DNA of 64,000 nucleotides from CAZSSM01 sp964609385 (GTDB taxonomy: Bacteria; Planctomycetota; Planctomycetia; Isosphaerales; Isosphaeraceae): assembly GCA_964609385.1 (NCBI GenBank), contig CAZSSM010000001.1, forward strand, positions 186,001 through 250,000, written 5' to 3'. Below, piece after piece: positions 35,003 through 44,226 of this stretch. The notes under the pieces were generated by a model. The model did no database searches, was not told the DNA's origin, and worked only from the letters and a program-made list of their open reading frames with translations. The position numbers were made by a program, and so were the translations under genes. Numbering within the stretch: position 1 is the stretch's first letter; each line of letters opens with the position of its first letter.

Positions 35003-38000
35003 GTCATGCAAAGTTGTCCGATGCCCTGGAGGCGGTCGGCGACCGACTCCGGACGGTCCGACTCTGGCTGGTCCTGACGCTCTGCTGGTTGGCCTGGGCG
35101 CTGTTGGCGCTGGTCGCCGTCGCGGCCGTCACTGTGCTCGGGATCGACCAAGCCTCGGCGTTCGCGGCGTTGTTGGCCTTGGGAACCGCTGCGCTGATCA
35201 CAGGGCTGGTCGCCATCCTCTGGACCTCGCAGACCTTCCGCGAGCCGCTTGAGGTGGCGCGGCGGATCGAGCAGACGCACCCCGATCTGGCCACCGGCTT
35301 GCTGGCCGCCACCGAGCAGGTCCGGACCGAAGCGGAGGGGCCGGTCGGCTACCTCCAGGCCCGGCTCGTCAACGACGCGATGGGTCACTATCTGGCCCAC
35401 GATTGGACCCGAACCGTGCCTGGTCGGTCGATCCGGAGCGTCCGACGGGCACACTGGGCCTCCCTATTGGCGATGGTCGCCGGGTTCGTCCTGCTGGGCG
35501 CCTCGGCGGGCCAGTCCGATCTCGAACGGTCCACCGAGGGCGGCCGTTTCCCCGAGATCGCCTTCGGTGACGTCCTCGTCGAGCCGGGTGACATCGAACT
35601 CGAGCGTGGTCGCGCCCTGCTGGTCGTCGCCCGGTTCGCCGAGGACGCCGTCGCCGGCGCCACGCTCGTCGTCGAGACGCCCGACGGTACCATCACCCGC
35701 AAAGCGATGACCCGGAGCCTCGACGATCCAGCCTTCGCCGCGCGTGTCTCTCAAATCGATGCCGACCTCGACTATCGGATCGAGTATGGCACGACATCGT
35801 CGAGAGACTTTCATGTCGACGTCTTCGAGTATCCCGAGGCGAAACGATTCGATGCGTCCTTGGATTACCCGAGCTACACCCATCAAGTTCCTCGGGTCAT
35901 CGAGGACGTCCGTCAGGTCACCGCCGTTGAAGGGACCGAACTGACCCTCGACGTCCGACTCAACAAACCGGTGCGATCGGCGCGATTGATCACCGAGGGC
36001 ACCGGCTCGGCGATCGCTTTGGAGCCGAAGGCCGACGACGACTCGGTCTACGCCACCGCGCTTCAGCTCGACCGTTCGCGGCGCTATCGCCTCGAACTCG
36101 TCGATGATCGCGGGCGTCGCAACCGGATCCCCACCGAGTTCCGCGTCAACGTCACGAGGAACGAACCACCGTCGATCGCGTTGACCTGGCCCGGTCGCGA
36201 CGTCGAGGTCTCCCCGCTTGAGGAGTTCGCGCTCGACGCCGAGGTGGCCGACGACTACGGCCTGGTCCGGTTCGGGATCTCCTACGCGTTCGCTGGCCAG
36301 CCGACTGAGGAGATCGTCCTCTCGGGCGACGGCGAGGGATCGCCCGAGGACACCCGGTTGACCGCCGAGCAGATCGAGCACCTCATCGCGCTCGAGACGC
36401 TCGATGCGCAGCCGGACCAACTCTTGTCGTACCACGCCTGGGCCGAGGACATTGGGCCGGACGAACAACCTCGACGGACCGCCGGCGACCTCTTCTTCGC
36501 CGAGGTCCGACCCTTCGACCAGATCTTCCGCCAGGGTGAGCAGCCGCCTGGGGGCGCGATGCCCCAGCAGCAGGGCGGTGGCGGGAACGCCCAACAGGCC
36601 GACGAGTTGGTCCAACTCCAGAAGCAAGTGATCAACGCGACATGGAATCAGTTACGTGATTTCAGCGACGGATCTCTAAGCGCTGACGCGAGAGGTAACC
36701 TCGAGACGATCGGCGAAGCCCAGGGCGCGGTGATCGTCCAGGCCGAGGGGTTGGCTGGAGAGCTCGAAGACGAAGCGTCGCAAGAGAGCCTGCAACGGGC
36801 CCTTGACGCGATGAACCAAGCCGTGGAAGCGCTCGAGCGCGCCCACGATCCCGTCGAGGCGGGTCGAGAGTCGCTCGACCAAGCGATCGGCTCGGAGCAG
36901 GCCGCCTATCAGGCCCTCTTGGAGCTGCGTGCCCGCGAGTTCGAGGTCACCCGCCAACAGCAGGGTGCTCAGAGCGGAAGCGCCTCCGGCGGCGGCAACC
37001 GGATGCAGCGCCAACTCGATCAGCTCGAGTTGGACAACCAGGAGAACCGTTACGAGACCCGACGCGCCGCCGACCAGCGCTCGCTCCGCGATCAACAACA
37101 GCGCGAGACCCAAGAGGTCCTCAACCGACTCCGTGAGTTGGCGCGTCGGCAGCAGGACATCAATGAACGGCTCAACGAACTCCAGGCAGGACTCAAAGCC
37201 GCCGAGACCCCCGAGCAGCGCGAGGAGATCGAGCGGCAGCTCAAGCGGCTCCGCGAACAGCAACAGCAGATGCTCCGCGACCTCGAGAATCTGACCGAGC
37301 GGATGCAATCGGAGCAGAACCGCGATCGGATGGCCGAACAGCGCGAGCAACTCGAACAGTCGCGCGAAAACGCCCGACGCGCCTCCGAGGCCCTGGAGCA
37401 GGGACAACTCTCCCAGGCGATCACCGAAGGCGCCCGAGCCGGCCAACGCCTCTCCGAACTCCGCGACCAAATGCGCGAGCAGGCCGCCAACCAGTTCGCC
37501 GACGAGATGACCGAAATGACTCGCGAGGCCCGCCAACTCACCGAGACGCAACGTGAACTCGGCGAGCAGTTGGAGGATCTCAACACGCAGGCCAGCCGAT
37601 CGCTCCGTGACGACGGCCAGCGCGATCGGGTCGTCGATGAGCTGGATCGTCAACGCGATCGGGTCGAGGAATTGCTCGAACGGATCCGAGAGACCGTCGA
37701 ACAGGCCCAGGTGACCGAACCTCGGCTCGCCGAGGACCTCTTCGAATCGGCGCAGCAGGCCAGCCAAGACCGAATCGCCGACGCGCTCGAAGAATCGCGA
37801 CGCCTGGCCGAGGCCGGCATCGTCGGGGAGGCCGACCGGATCTCCGGCATCGCCCAGGAGGGGCTCGACCGACTCCAGGAGGGCATCGAACGCGCCGCCG
37901 AGAGCGTCCTCGGTGACGAGACCGAAGCCCTCCGGTTGGCCCGGAGCGAACTGGACGACCTCACCGAACGGATCGATCGCGAACTCGACCGCCTCGATCC

Positions 38001-38880
38001 CCCCAGCAGCGATCGCAATGACCAGGAGGGTCGAGGCCAGCCCGGCTCCGAATCCGGACGCGGATCGAATCCGGACAACTCCGACACTGCCAACCCCAAT
38101 GACGCCTCCGGCCGCTCGCGAACCGATTCCGAAGAGGAGCCGGGTGACTCGCCGGGCGAGAGCGAGCGCTCGGGCGACTCGAGTTCGGATCGCCCGGAGG
38201 ATCGCCCACCGGGAGAATCCCCCTCGGGTTCATCGACCGACCGGAGCCGCGATCCTTCCGATTCGGGAACGGGGAGCGGTCAGTCGGAGTCGTCGGAAAC
38301 CTCAATGCCTGGAGAATCCGGGTCCGAAGGTTCCGAGTCTTCGGGTTCGGGCCGCGGGTCGCCCGACTCACAAGAGGCTTCCGAATCGGAAGGCTCGGAG
38401 GGCGAAGGCGGTAGCTCTTCGGGTGGACTCCGGGGTGGGAACGACGCCCGATCCCCGCGCATTGGGAACCCAGGTTCGTTGCTGAATCGGTTTTTGGGCG
38501 GATCCGACGGGAATGGGGGCGGAGGTGCGGCCAACCCCGGCGGGCCGATCACCGGCGGTGACTACCTCGAGTGGTCCGAGCGGATGCGCGACGTGGAGGA
38601 TCTGCTCGACGACCCCGAACTTCGCGCCGAGGTGGCGCGGATCCGCGACCGCGTCCGCGCCGAGCGGCTCGAGTTCCGTCGCCACTCGCGGATGCCGGAT
38701 CCGGAGAAACTCCGCGAACTCGTCGCCGAGCCGCTGGCCGAACTCCGAGACCGCGTCGCTGAAGAACTCCTGAGGCTCGAGCGGCCCGACGCCCTGGTCC
38801 CGATCGACCGCGAACCGGTCCCTCCCGAATATGCCGATGGCGTTCGCCGCTACTACGAACGCCTGGGGAGCGGACGATGA
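34999..38880 (+). CDS. Giant coiled-coil membrane protein of the MoxR operon (DUF4175-like)
   Basis: About 1293 residues. Two N-terminal membrane helices (about residues 22-45 and 53-75), another near 155-172, then a beta-rich periplasmic region with bacterial-Ig-like blocks (V-E-P-G-D-I-E-L-E-R-G near 198, then N-E-P-P-S-I-A-L-T-W near 388). From about 545 to 1000 it is very rich in Gln, Glu and Arg with heptad-like runs (Q-Q-Q-R-E-T-Q-E-V-L), predicting long coiled coils. A Ser/Gly/Glu/Asp low-complexity linker (about 1000-1160) leads to a short helical C-terminal domain. It resembles DUF4175-type proteins seen with MoxR operons. It starts at the ATGA overlap (34999), and its stop overlaps the next ATG. 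It may be a scaffold across the periplasm; no catalytic motif is seen. Confidence 0.85.
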   Translation: MSHAKLSDALEAVGDRLRTVRLWLVLTLCWLAWALLALVAVAAVTVLGIDQASAFAALLALGTAALITGLVAILWTSQTFREPLEVARRIEQTHPDLATGLLAATEQVRTEAEGPVGYLQARLVNDAMGHYLAHDWTRTVPGRSIRSVRRAHWASLLAMVAGFVLLGASAGQSDLERSTEGGRFPEIAFGDVLVEPGDIELERGRALLVVARFAEDAVAGATLVVETPDGTITRKAMTRSLDDPAFAARVSQIDADLDYRIEYGTTSSRDFHVDVFEYPEAKRFDASLDYPSYTHQVPRVIEDVRQVTAVEGTELTLDVRLNKPVRSARLITEGTGSAIALEPKADDDSVYATALQLDRSRRYRLELVDDRGRRNRIPTEFRVNVTRNEPPSIALTWPGRDVEVSPLEEFALDAEVADDYGLVRFGISYAFAGQPTEEIVLSGDGEGSPEDTRLTAEQIEHLIALETLDAQPDQLLSYHAWAEDIGPDEQPRRTAGDLFFAEVRPFDQIFRQGEQPPGGAMPQQQGGGGNAQQADELVQLQKQVINATWNQLRDFSDGSLSADARGNLETIGEAQGAVIVQAEGLAGELEDEASQESLQRALDAMNQAVEALERAHDPVEAGRESLDQAIGSEQAAYQALLELRAREFEVTRQQQGAQSGSASGGGNRMQRQLDQLELDNQENRYETRRAADQRSLRDQQQRETQEVLNRLRELARRQQDINERLNELQAGLKAAETPEQREEIERQLKRLREQQQQMLRDLENLTERMQSEQNRDRMAEQREQLEQSRENARRASEALEQGQLSQAITEGARAGQRLSELRDQMREQAANQFADEMTEMTREARQLTETQRELGEQLEDLNTQASRSLRDDGQRDRVVDELDRQRDRVEELLERIRETVEQAQVTEPRLAEDLFESAQQASQDRIADALEESRRLAEAGIVGEADRISGIAQEGLDRLQEGIERAAESVLGDETEALRLARSELDDLTERIDRELDRLDPPSSDRNDQEGRGQPGSESGRGSNPDNSDTANPNDASGRSRTDSEEEPGDSPGESERSGDSSSDRPEDRPPGESPSGSSTDRSRDPSDSGTGSGQSESSETSMPGESGSEGSESSGSGRGSPDSQEASESEGSEGEGGSSSGGLRGGNDARSPRIGNPGSLLNRFLGGSDGNGGGGAANPGGPITGGDYLEWSERMRDVEDLLDDPELRAEVARIRDRVRAERLEFRRHSRMPDPEKLRELVAEPLAELRDRVAEELLRLERPDALVPIDREPVPPEYADGVRRYYERLGSGR

Positions 38881-41252
38881 GCATGAGCGATGCCTCGCTG
38901 GTCTGGGGGGCGACCGATCGTTGGCCGCTGGTCGCGGCAATCGCGGCGGCGGCCCTGGCGGTCCTGCTGCTCAGCTACGCGCGTGGCCCTGGGGGCGTCG
39001 GCCTCCGCTCGATCTGTGCGACCCTCAAGGCGTTGGCCTTCGCCACCCTCTTGGTCTGCCTCCTCGAACCGCTGCTCTCGGGAACACGACCACGCCCGGG
39101 AGCCAATGCGCTGGCCTTGCTGGTCGACACCAGCCAGAGCATGACGATCGCCGAAGGGGGAAAGCCCGAGCCGCGCGGCGAGGTCGTCCGGTCGCGGTTG
39201 GACGAGACCAACGCCTGGCGTCGCCGACTCGATCAGGACTTCGACGTTCGGACCTACGCCTTCGCCAACGACTTGAGTACCGTCAACGGGCTCGACGATC
39301 TGGTCTTCGACGGGTCCGGGTCGAACCTGGCCGGTGCCCTGGGCTCCTTGGCCGAGCGGTTCGAGGGGCTGCCCCTGGCCGGGATCTTGGTCTTCACCGA
39401 CGGCAACGCGACCGACGCGCGTCGGATCCGCGACCTCGATCCGCAACGGGTCCCGCCGATCTATCCGGTCGTTCCCGAGGCGGGTGGTCGACGTGTTGAC
39501 GTCGCGCTGGTCGACGTCTCGGTGAATCAATCCAACTTCGAGGCGGCGCCGGTCACGGTCCGTGCCGATGTCCGCGCTGAGGGGGCCAAGGGCCGACGGG
39601 TCGTGGCCGTCGTCCGCGATGCGAAGGGCCAGGAGGTCCAACGGCAGCGGTTCGAGGTCTCCGATGATCGGCAGACGGTACCCTTCCGGTTCCAGATCCG
39701 TCCCGATCGCGTCGGGGTCCAGTTCTATGAGGTCCGCGCCGGCCTGCTCGACGACGACGGGGCCTTGGGTGAGCCGGAGCCGCGTCGCGTCTCCAAGGAG
39801 CCGACCCTCGAGAACAATCGGCGTCTGGTCGTCGTCGATCGTGGTGGCGGCCCCTATCGCGTGCTCTATCTCAGCGGCCGGCCCAACTGGGAATTCAAGT
39901 TCCTCCGACGCGCCCTCGACGAGGACGATCAGATCGACCTCATCGGCTTGATCCGGATCGCCAACCGCAAGCCCAAGTTCGACTTCCGCGACCCCCGCTC
40001 GCGACAGGCCAACACCCTCTTCGAAGGTTTCGACGATCCTGACGAGGAGACCGCTGAACGCTACGACGAGCCGGTCATCGTTCGGCTCGGCACCGAGGAC
40101 GATCAAGAACTCCGATCCGGCTTCCCCGAAACGGCCGAAGATCTGTTCGCGTATGACGCCCTGATCATCGATGACCTCGAGATCGAGTTCTTCAGTCAGG
40201 ATCAGCGCGATCTGATCCGCGACTTCGTCAGCCGACGCGGCGGCGGGTTCCTGATGCTCGGCGGACCCAGCTCGTTCGCTGATGGATCCTACGATCGGAC
40301 CCCGATCGGCGATCTGTTGCCGATCTACCTCGATCGCCTCGAACCGATCAAGGCACAGACCACCTATCGTCTGCAACTGACCCGCGAGGGCTGGCTCCAA
40401 CCTTGGGTCCGGCTCCGATCGACCGAGGACGAGGAGCGCCGACGATTGGCCTCGATGTCGGCGTTCCAGATCGTCAATCCGTCCGGCGGGCTCAAGCCCG
40501 GCGCGACCGTCTTGGCCCGGGTCCTCGGCGACGATGGGGTTTCGCATCCGGCCCTGGTCAGCCAGAGCTTCGGGGCCGGCCGCGCCGCGGCCCTCGTGAT
40601 CGCCGATCTCTGGCGCTGGGGGATGCGACGCGATGATCCGGGGCAAAGCGATCTGGAGCGCGGCTGGCGTCAAATGGTCCGTTGGCTGGTCGCCGATGTG
40701 CCCCAACGCGTGGAGGTCGAGGTTCAGCGCGATCCCGACGATCCGACGTCGAGTCTCCTGGCGTTGACCGTTCGGGTCCGCGACCCGGCTTACCTTCCCC
40801 TGGACAACGCCAAGGTCTCCCTCAAGATCGAGCCGCCCGAGGGCTCTGGGTTGACCTTGGAGGCCGTCCCTGACGATCGCGAGCCGGGGACCTACACGAG
40901 TCGGTTCCTCCCTCGACGTGCCGGGGCCTATCGGATCACGGCGATGGCCGATGGTCCCGATGGGACCGCGATCGGGACGCGCGAGGCGGGCTGGGTCGCC
41001 GAGCCGGGCGCGGAGGAGTTCGCCAGGCTCGACCCCGACCTCGAGGCGATGGAGCGACTGGCCGAGCGGACCGGCGGCGAGCTGCTGCGGGCCTCGGACC
41101 TCGATGAGTTCGCGCGCATGCTCCCAACCCGCTCGGTCCCGATCTCCGAACCGTGGACCGCTCCACTCTGGCACACGCCGGTCGCCTTCCTGTTCGTCCT
41201 GGCCTGCTTGACCGTCGAGTGGGGCCTCCGACGGGCACGCGGGTTGGCCTGA
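38877..41252 (+). CDS. VWA / glutamine-amidotransferase-like membrane protein
   Basis: About 791 residues. Two N-terminal helices (about residues 17-33 and 46-64), a VWA domain with MIDAS D-T-S-Q-S-M near 84, a beta-sandwich segment (V-A-L-V-D-V-S-V-N-Q-S near 211), then a GATase1-like region (V-L-Y-L-S-G-R-P-N-W-E near 332, D-D-L-E-I-E-F-F and R-G-G-G-F-L-M-L-G-G-P-S-S-F near 455). The position expected for a catalytic Cys in the strand after the G-G-G loop is not Cys, so it is probably a non-enzymatic copy. A C-terminal helix (A-F-L-F-V-L-A-C-L) ends it. The ATGA overlap with the upstream gene shows coupling. It is a likely membrane partner of BatA-like protein and MoxR. Confidence 0.88.
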   Translation: MSMSDASLVWGATDRWPLVAAIAAAALAVLLLSYARGPGGVGLRSICATLKALAFATLLVCLLEPLLSGTRPRPGANALALLVDTSQSMTIAEGGKPEPRGEVVRSRLDETNAWRRRLDQDFDVRTYAFANDLSTVNGLDDLVFDGSGSNLAGALGSLAERFEGLPLAGILVFTDGNATDARRIRDLDPQRVPPIYPVVPEAGGRRVDVALVDVSVNQSNFEAAPVTVRADVRAEGAKGRRVVAVVRDAKGQEVQRQRFEVSDDRQTVPFRFQIRPDRVGVQFYEVRAGLLDDDGALGEPEPRRVSKEPTLENNRRLVVVDRGGGPYRVLYLSGRPNWEFKFLRRALDEDDQIDLIGLIRIANRKPKFDFRDPRSRQANTLFEGFDDPDEETAERYDEPVIVRLGTEDDQELRSGFPETAEDLFAYDALIIDDLEIEFFSQDQRDLIRDFVSRRGGGFLMLGGPSSFADGSYDRTPIGDLLPIYLDRLEPIKAQTTYRLQLTREGWLQPWVRLRSTEDEERRRLASMSAFQIVNPSGGLKPGATVLARVLGDDGVSHPALVSQSFGAGRAAALVIADLWRWGMRRDDPGQSDLERGWRQMVRWLVADVPQRVEVEVQRDPDDPTSSLLALTVRVRDPAYLPLDNAKVSLKIEPPEGSGLTLEAVPDDREPGTYTSRFLPRRAGAYRITAMADGPDGTAIGTREAGWVAEPGAEEFARLDPDLEAMERLAERTGGELLRASDLDEFARMLPTRSVPISEPWTAPLWHTPVAFLFVLACLTVEWGLRRARGLA

Positions 41253-41272
41253 TCCCTAACCGGACCCTCGTG

Positions 41273-42307
41273 ATGCTTCCGATCAAACACCTCATATCGA
41301 CACTGACTCTCATCACCTGTGGAATATGGGTGACATCTAATCCGTCAGCCGCCAACGCGATGACCGTTGACGAACCGATGCCCCTGGTGGTCTTAGTGAC
41401 CGGAGCGCCCGGGACCGAGGAATACGGTCAGGCGTTCGATCGCTGGGCCGAATCCTGGGTCGAGGCCGGTGCGGAGCGCGGAGCCGAGGTGATCCGGATC
41501 GGACCGGGCCGGGGTCTGGAGGATTCGGGAGACGATCGCGAAGCGCTTCGGAAGGCGATCGATCAGGCCGATCCCGAATCGTCCGAGCCGCTCTGGATCG
41601 TCCTGATCGGGCACGGAACCTTCGACGGCCGCACGGCGCGATTCAACCTCCGTGGTCCCGACCTGACCGCTGACGACCTGGCCGCTTGGCTCGAACCGCT
41701 GCAACGACCGCTGGTCGTCATCGACTGCGCATCGGCCAGTGGTCCGTTCCTCGACCGGCTCTCCGGCGAGGGACGCGTCGTGATCACCGCAACGCAGAGC
41801 GGCGACGAGATCAACTACGCGCGGTTCGGCGGCTACTTGGCCGAGGCGCTCCTCGATCCCGAGGCCGACCTCGATAAGGACGAGCAGGTCTCGATCCTGG
41901 AGGCGTACCTGATCGCCGGGGCGCGGGTGGCCGAATCATATCAGGCCGAGGCCCGGCTGGCGACCGAGCACCCGTTGCTGGATGACAACGGGGATCGTCG
42001 GGGAACCCCCCCCAATTGGTTCCGGGGCGTCCGGGCCGTCAAGGCGGCTGAAGACGGCGCTCCGGTCGATGGCAACGCCGCGCATCAGATCCATCTGGTC
42101 CTCAGCGCACGCGAGCGCGAACTCCCGACTGAAGTGCGTCGGCAACGCGATCGGCTCGAACAGGAGATCGCCGCGATCCGTGAACGCAAACCGAGCCTGG
42201 ACGAGGATGCCTACTATGATCAGCTCGAAGATCTGATGCTTCGACTGGCGCGACTCTACCGCGATGGGGCCTCGGTGCGAGATCAGGACGCCTCAGGCTC
42301 CGACTAA
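41273..42307 (+). CDS. Clan CD (legumain/caspase-like) putative peptidase
   Basis: About 344 residues with a signal peptide (about residues 1-28, ending S-A-A-N-A). The body resembles peptidase C13-like bacterial proteins: L-W-I-V-L-I-G-H-G-T-F-D-G with the candidate catalytic His near residue 118, then P-L-V-V-I-D-C-A-S-A-S-G with candidate Cys near 151, and R-V-V-I-T-A-T-Q-S-G-D-E. Planctomycete relatives of this type, from general family knowledge, sometimes lack the Cys; here it is present. E-H-P-L-L-D-D-N-G-D follows near 233, and the C-terminus is a charged helix. It starts 20 bases after the VWA gene and closes the operon. Proteolysis is predicted, not shown. Confidence 0.78.
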   Translation: MLPIKHLISTLTLITCGIWVTSNPSAANAMTVDEPMPLVVLVTGAPGTEEYGQAFDRWAESWVEAGAERGAEVIRIGPGRGLEDSGDDREALRKAIDQADPESSEPLWIVLIGHGTFDGRTARFNLRGPDLTADDLAAWLEPLQRPLVVIDCASASGPFLDRLSGEGRVVITATQSGDEINYARFGGYLAEALLDPEADLDKDEQVSILEAYLIAGARVAESYQAEARLATEHPLLDDNGDRRGTPPNWFRGVRAVKAAEDGAPVDGNAAHQIHLVLSARERELPTEVRRQRDRLEQEIAAIRERKPSLDEDAYYDQLEDLMLRLARLYRDGASVRDQDASGSD

Positions 42308-42341
42308 CCGACCCGGCCGCCTTTCTGATCAACGGGCCGAT

Positions 42342-42373
42342 CCGGACCGCGCGACGACTTCGCGACGGTCCGG
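42342..42373 (+). terminator. Hairpin at the end of the eight-gene operon
   Basis: CCGGACCG and CGGTCCGG form a perfect 8-bp stem around a 16-base GC-rich loop, 34 bases past the last stop. No T-run follows. It lies between the operon and the convergent csrA-like gene. Confidence 0.45.
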
Positions 42374-42402
42374 TCGATATCCGATACGGTGAGATGGCCA
42401 GG

Positions 42403-42621
42403 TCAGGGGATCACGTGGGGCACCGGGGGTGTTCGGTGCTCCGCGCGGACCCGAATCCGTTCGGGTCGATGGATCTCGAACTTCCGCTCGGCGTCGTCGA
42501 AGGCGAGGTTGATCTGTCCTGGAGGACCTCCATTAATGTTATAGACGCGAAACCGAATCACGTCCCCAGAACTGTGACGCATCTCGATCCACTGTCCTTC
42601 GCGTCGTCGTAAAACCAACAT
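42403..42621 (-). CDS. Divergent CsrA-like RNA-binding protein
   Basis: A 72-residue protein. The start reads M-L-V-L-R-R-R-E-G-Q, close to the CsrA start M-L-x-L-x-R-R-x-G-E whose Leu/Arg residues bind RNA. Near residue 50 I-H-R-P-E-R matches the CsrA V-H-R-E-E-I segment that supplies the second RNA-contact Arg. The middle differs: the usual A-P-x-x-V loop is replaced by A-F-D-D-A-E, and a 12-residue tail is extra. So it is CsrA-like in both RNA-binding edges but not a standard copy. AGGAGA 7 bases upstream of the ATG at 42621 fixes the start; longer readings have no such site. It lies 165 bases downstream of a co-directional sigma factor gene. Confidence 0.7.
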   Translation of the reverse strand: MLVLRRREGQWIEMRHSSGDVIRFRVYNINGGPPGQINLAFDDAERKFEIHRPERIRVRAEHRTPPVPHVIP

Positions 42622-42786
42622 GGGATTTCTCCTAAAGTCCAAGTCCAAAACGATTTTTGTCAGGGAAGCTTTACAGAGCAGTTTTTTTTGAAGTTCTTTT
42701 GATTTCTCATGTCGATGTGCGCCGAGGTCGAGCTTAAGGACCGATCGGCTCGGCATCGAAGGTCGACAATCGGGATCGGGGTCGGC

Positions 42787-43488
42787 TCAGCGTGGGAAGA
42801 TCTCGGGGAACTCCTCGACGGGCTCAAGGATGTCCTCGTCGAGCGTCGAGCCGTCATGGCCCTTGGGGGCTTTCCGGGGGGCGTGTCCGGTCCGTTCCTC
42901 ATCCGGCCTCCAGACCTCGCCGAGCAGGCGGAGCGCCTCGTGGTGAATGAAGCTGAGCCGGGACTTGGAGAGGCCGAGAACATCGGCAGCCTCGCCCTGG
43001 TTGCGGCCACGAACGTAGATCTCGCGGCAGGCACGGGCGTGATTCTGAGGGAGCCGGCTGAGCATGGCCTCGACCTCGTCGAGCGCTTCGACGCTCCGGA
43101 GCAATTCGCAGCCATCGACCATGTCGGTGGGGATCTCGGACTGCTCGACGGCATCGCTCCAGGACAACGGCATGGTCGCGTCGCCATCGGAGGCGTGGGC
43201 CGGGATCAGCATTTGGCGCTGAACGTCGCGGAGGGCCCAGCGGATCCGGTGCCGTGCATAGGTGCTGAAGCGGATATTCCGCTCCGCGTCGTAGCACTCG
43301 GCGGCCTCGACCAGGGCGAGATGGGCGGCCGACTCGAATTCGTCACCGATCTCCGGCCAGGTCCGCGACATGTTGTGGGCCAAGGCGCGGGCCAGCGGTA
43401 AGTACTTCTCGGCCAGCTCTTGCCGGTCCGTGTCGAGGGGTCGTCGCTCGCGCTCGACGCGAGCCGGGTGCAGAACATCAGCCAACAT
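42787..43488 (-). CDS. Sigma-70 family RNA polymerase sigma factor (group 3-like)
   Basis: About 233 residues. Region 2 is clear: Y-L-P-L-A-R-A-L-A-H-N-M near residue 28, then E-A-A-E-C-Y-D and R-F-S-T-Y-A-R-H-R-I-R-W-A-L-R-D-V, the -10-recognition segment of FliA/SigB-type factors. Region 4 near residues 145-195 (L-S-R-L-P-Q-N-H-A-R, then N-Q-G-E-A-A-D-V-L-G-L-S-K-S-R-L-S) has the expected helix-turn-helix. A charged tail of about 40 residues follows. Region 3 looks short. The start at 43488 is chosen because GGAGGT lies 9 bases upstream; the open frame continues to 43635 without such a site. It precedes a CsrA-like gene on the same strand, suggesting joint control. Confidence 0.88.
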   Translation of the reverse strand: MLADVLHPARVERERRPLDTDRQELAEKYLPLARALAHNMSRTWPEIGDEFESAAHLALVEAAECYDAERNIRFSTYARHRIRWALRDVQRQMLIPAHASDGDATMPLSWSDAVEQSEIPTDMVDGCELLRSVEALDEVEAMLSRLPQNHARACREIYVRGRNQGEAADVLGLSKSRLSFIHHEALRLLGEVWRPDEERTGHAPRKAPKGHDGSTLDEDILEPVEEFPEIFPR

Positions 43489-44226
43489 TGTCAAGTGACC
43501 TCCATGATCGGCCAGTCGGTGTGTGTCGCGAAGTCGTACCAACTTAAGGCCGGCCGCGCACCATCGCCTGGTCCATTGGCGATCCGCGAAGACCGCGGGA
43601 TCCATCCCGGCTGTGCAACCCACTGCGGCGTCCACCCCGAGGTTCGAGGCGGATCAAGCCGGGCTTATGTGCGTGAACGCACCACCCAGCCCCGTTATCG
43701 TCGCAGGGACCGGCCCATCTTTTCCAAAAACGCAAATTTTTCCATCCCAAAATCGGGCGGCCAACTCGTTGACGGGATCGCTCCCGTCGGGCCAGCGTCC
43801 GATCCATCCATTTGAGAACCGTCGAGGATCGATCGATCACCGGTTCCACGGCGATCCGACGCTTCCGCAATTCGCCGATTCTGGCCCCGGAGTGACCCTG
43901 TAGAATCGGCTGATCGGCGGTCGTCTGATCCGCATGGTTTCGCCTCGGTAGGCGATGAATCCCGAAAACCGAAGGGGGCTTGCCCCGGCTCCGGGGTCTT
44001 CTCCGCCGCTCCTTCTGAAATGCAAGATAAAGTCCCCGGGACGGGTTTCAATTACGCAAACCACAGATTTTACCTGGCCTGCCCAGACGACCCGGTCATC
44101 CCGGAAAACCGGTCGCCGATGCGGGTGATCCCGACGCTCCATCGGGTCCGATACACTGGTGGCCGCGCACTGTGGTTCGGTCGATCCTCGGGGGAGGACG
44201 GGCCGGCGAAGTTTGAGGGAGTCGAT
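43489..44226. other. Divergent intergenic region between the sigma factor gene and mutY
   Basis: About 740 bases. No gene is supported. Short AT-rich pieces (around 43715-43755 and 44020-44075) may hold promoters for the flanking divergent genes; no strong hairpin with a T-run was found. Confidence 0.4.

Noticed and set aside
38853..41174. 773-residue open frame on the minus strand opposite the VWA gene
   Set aside because: Shadow of a strongly supported + strand gene with BatA/VWA motifs; product is a low-diversity Gly/Arg/Asp-rich reading with no start signal.
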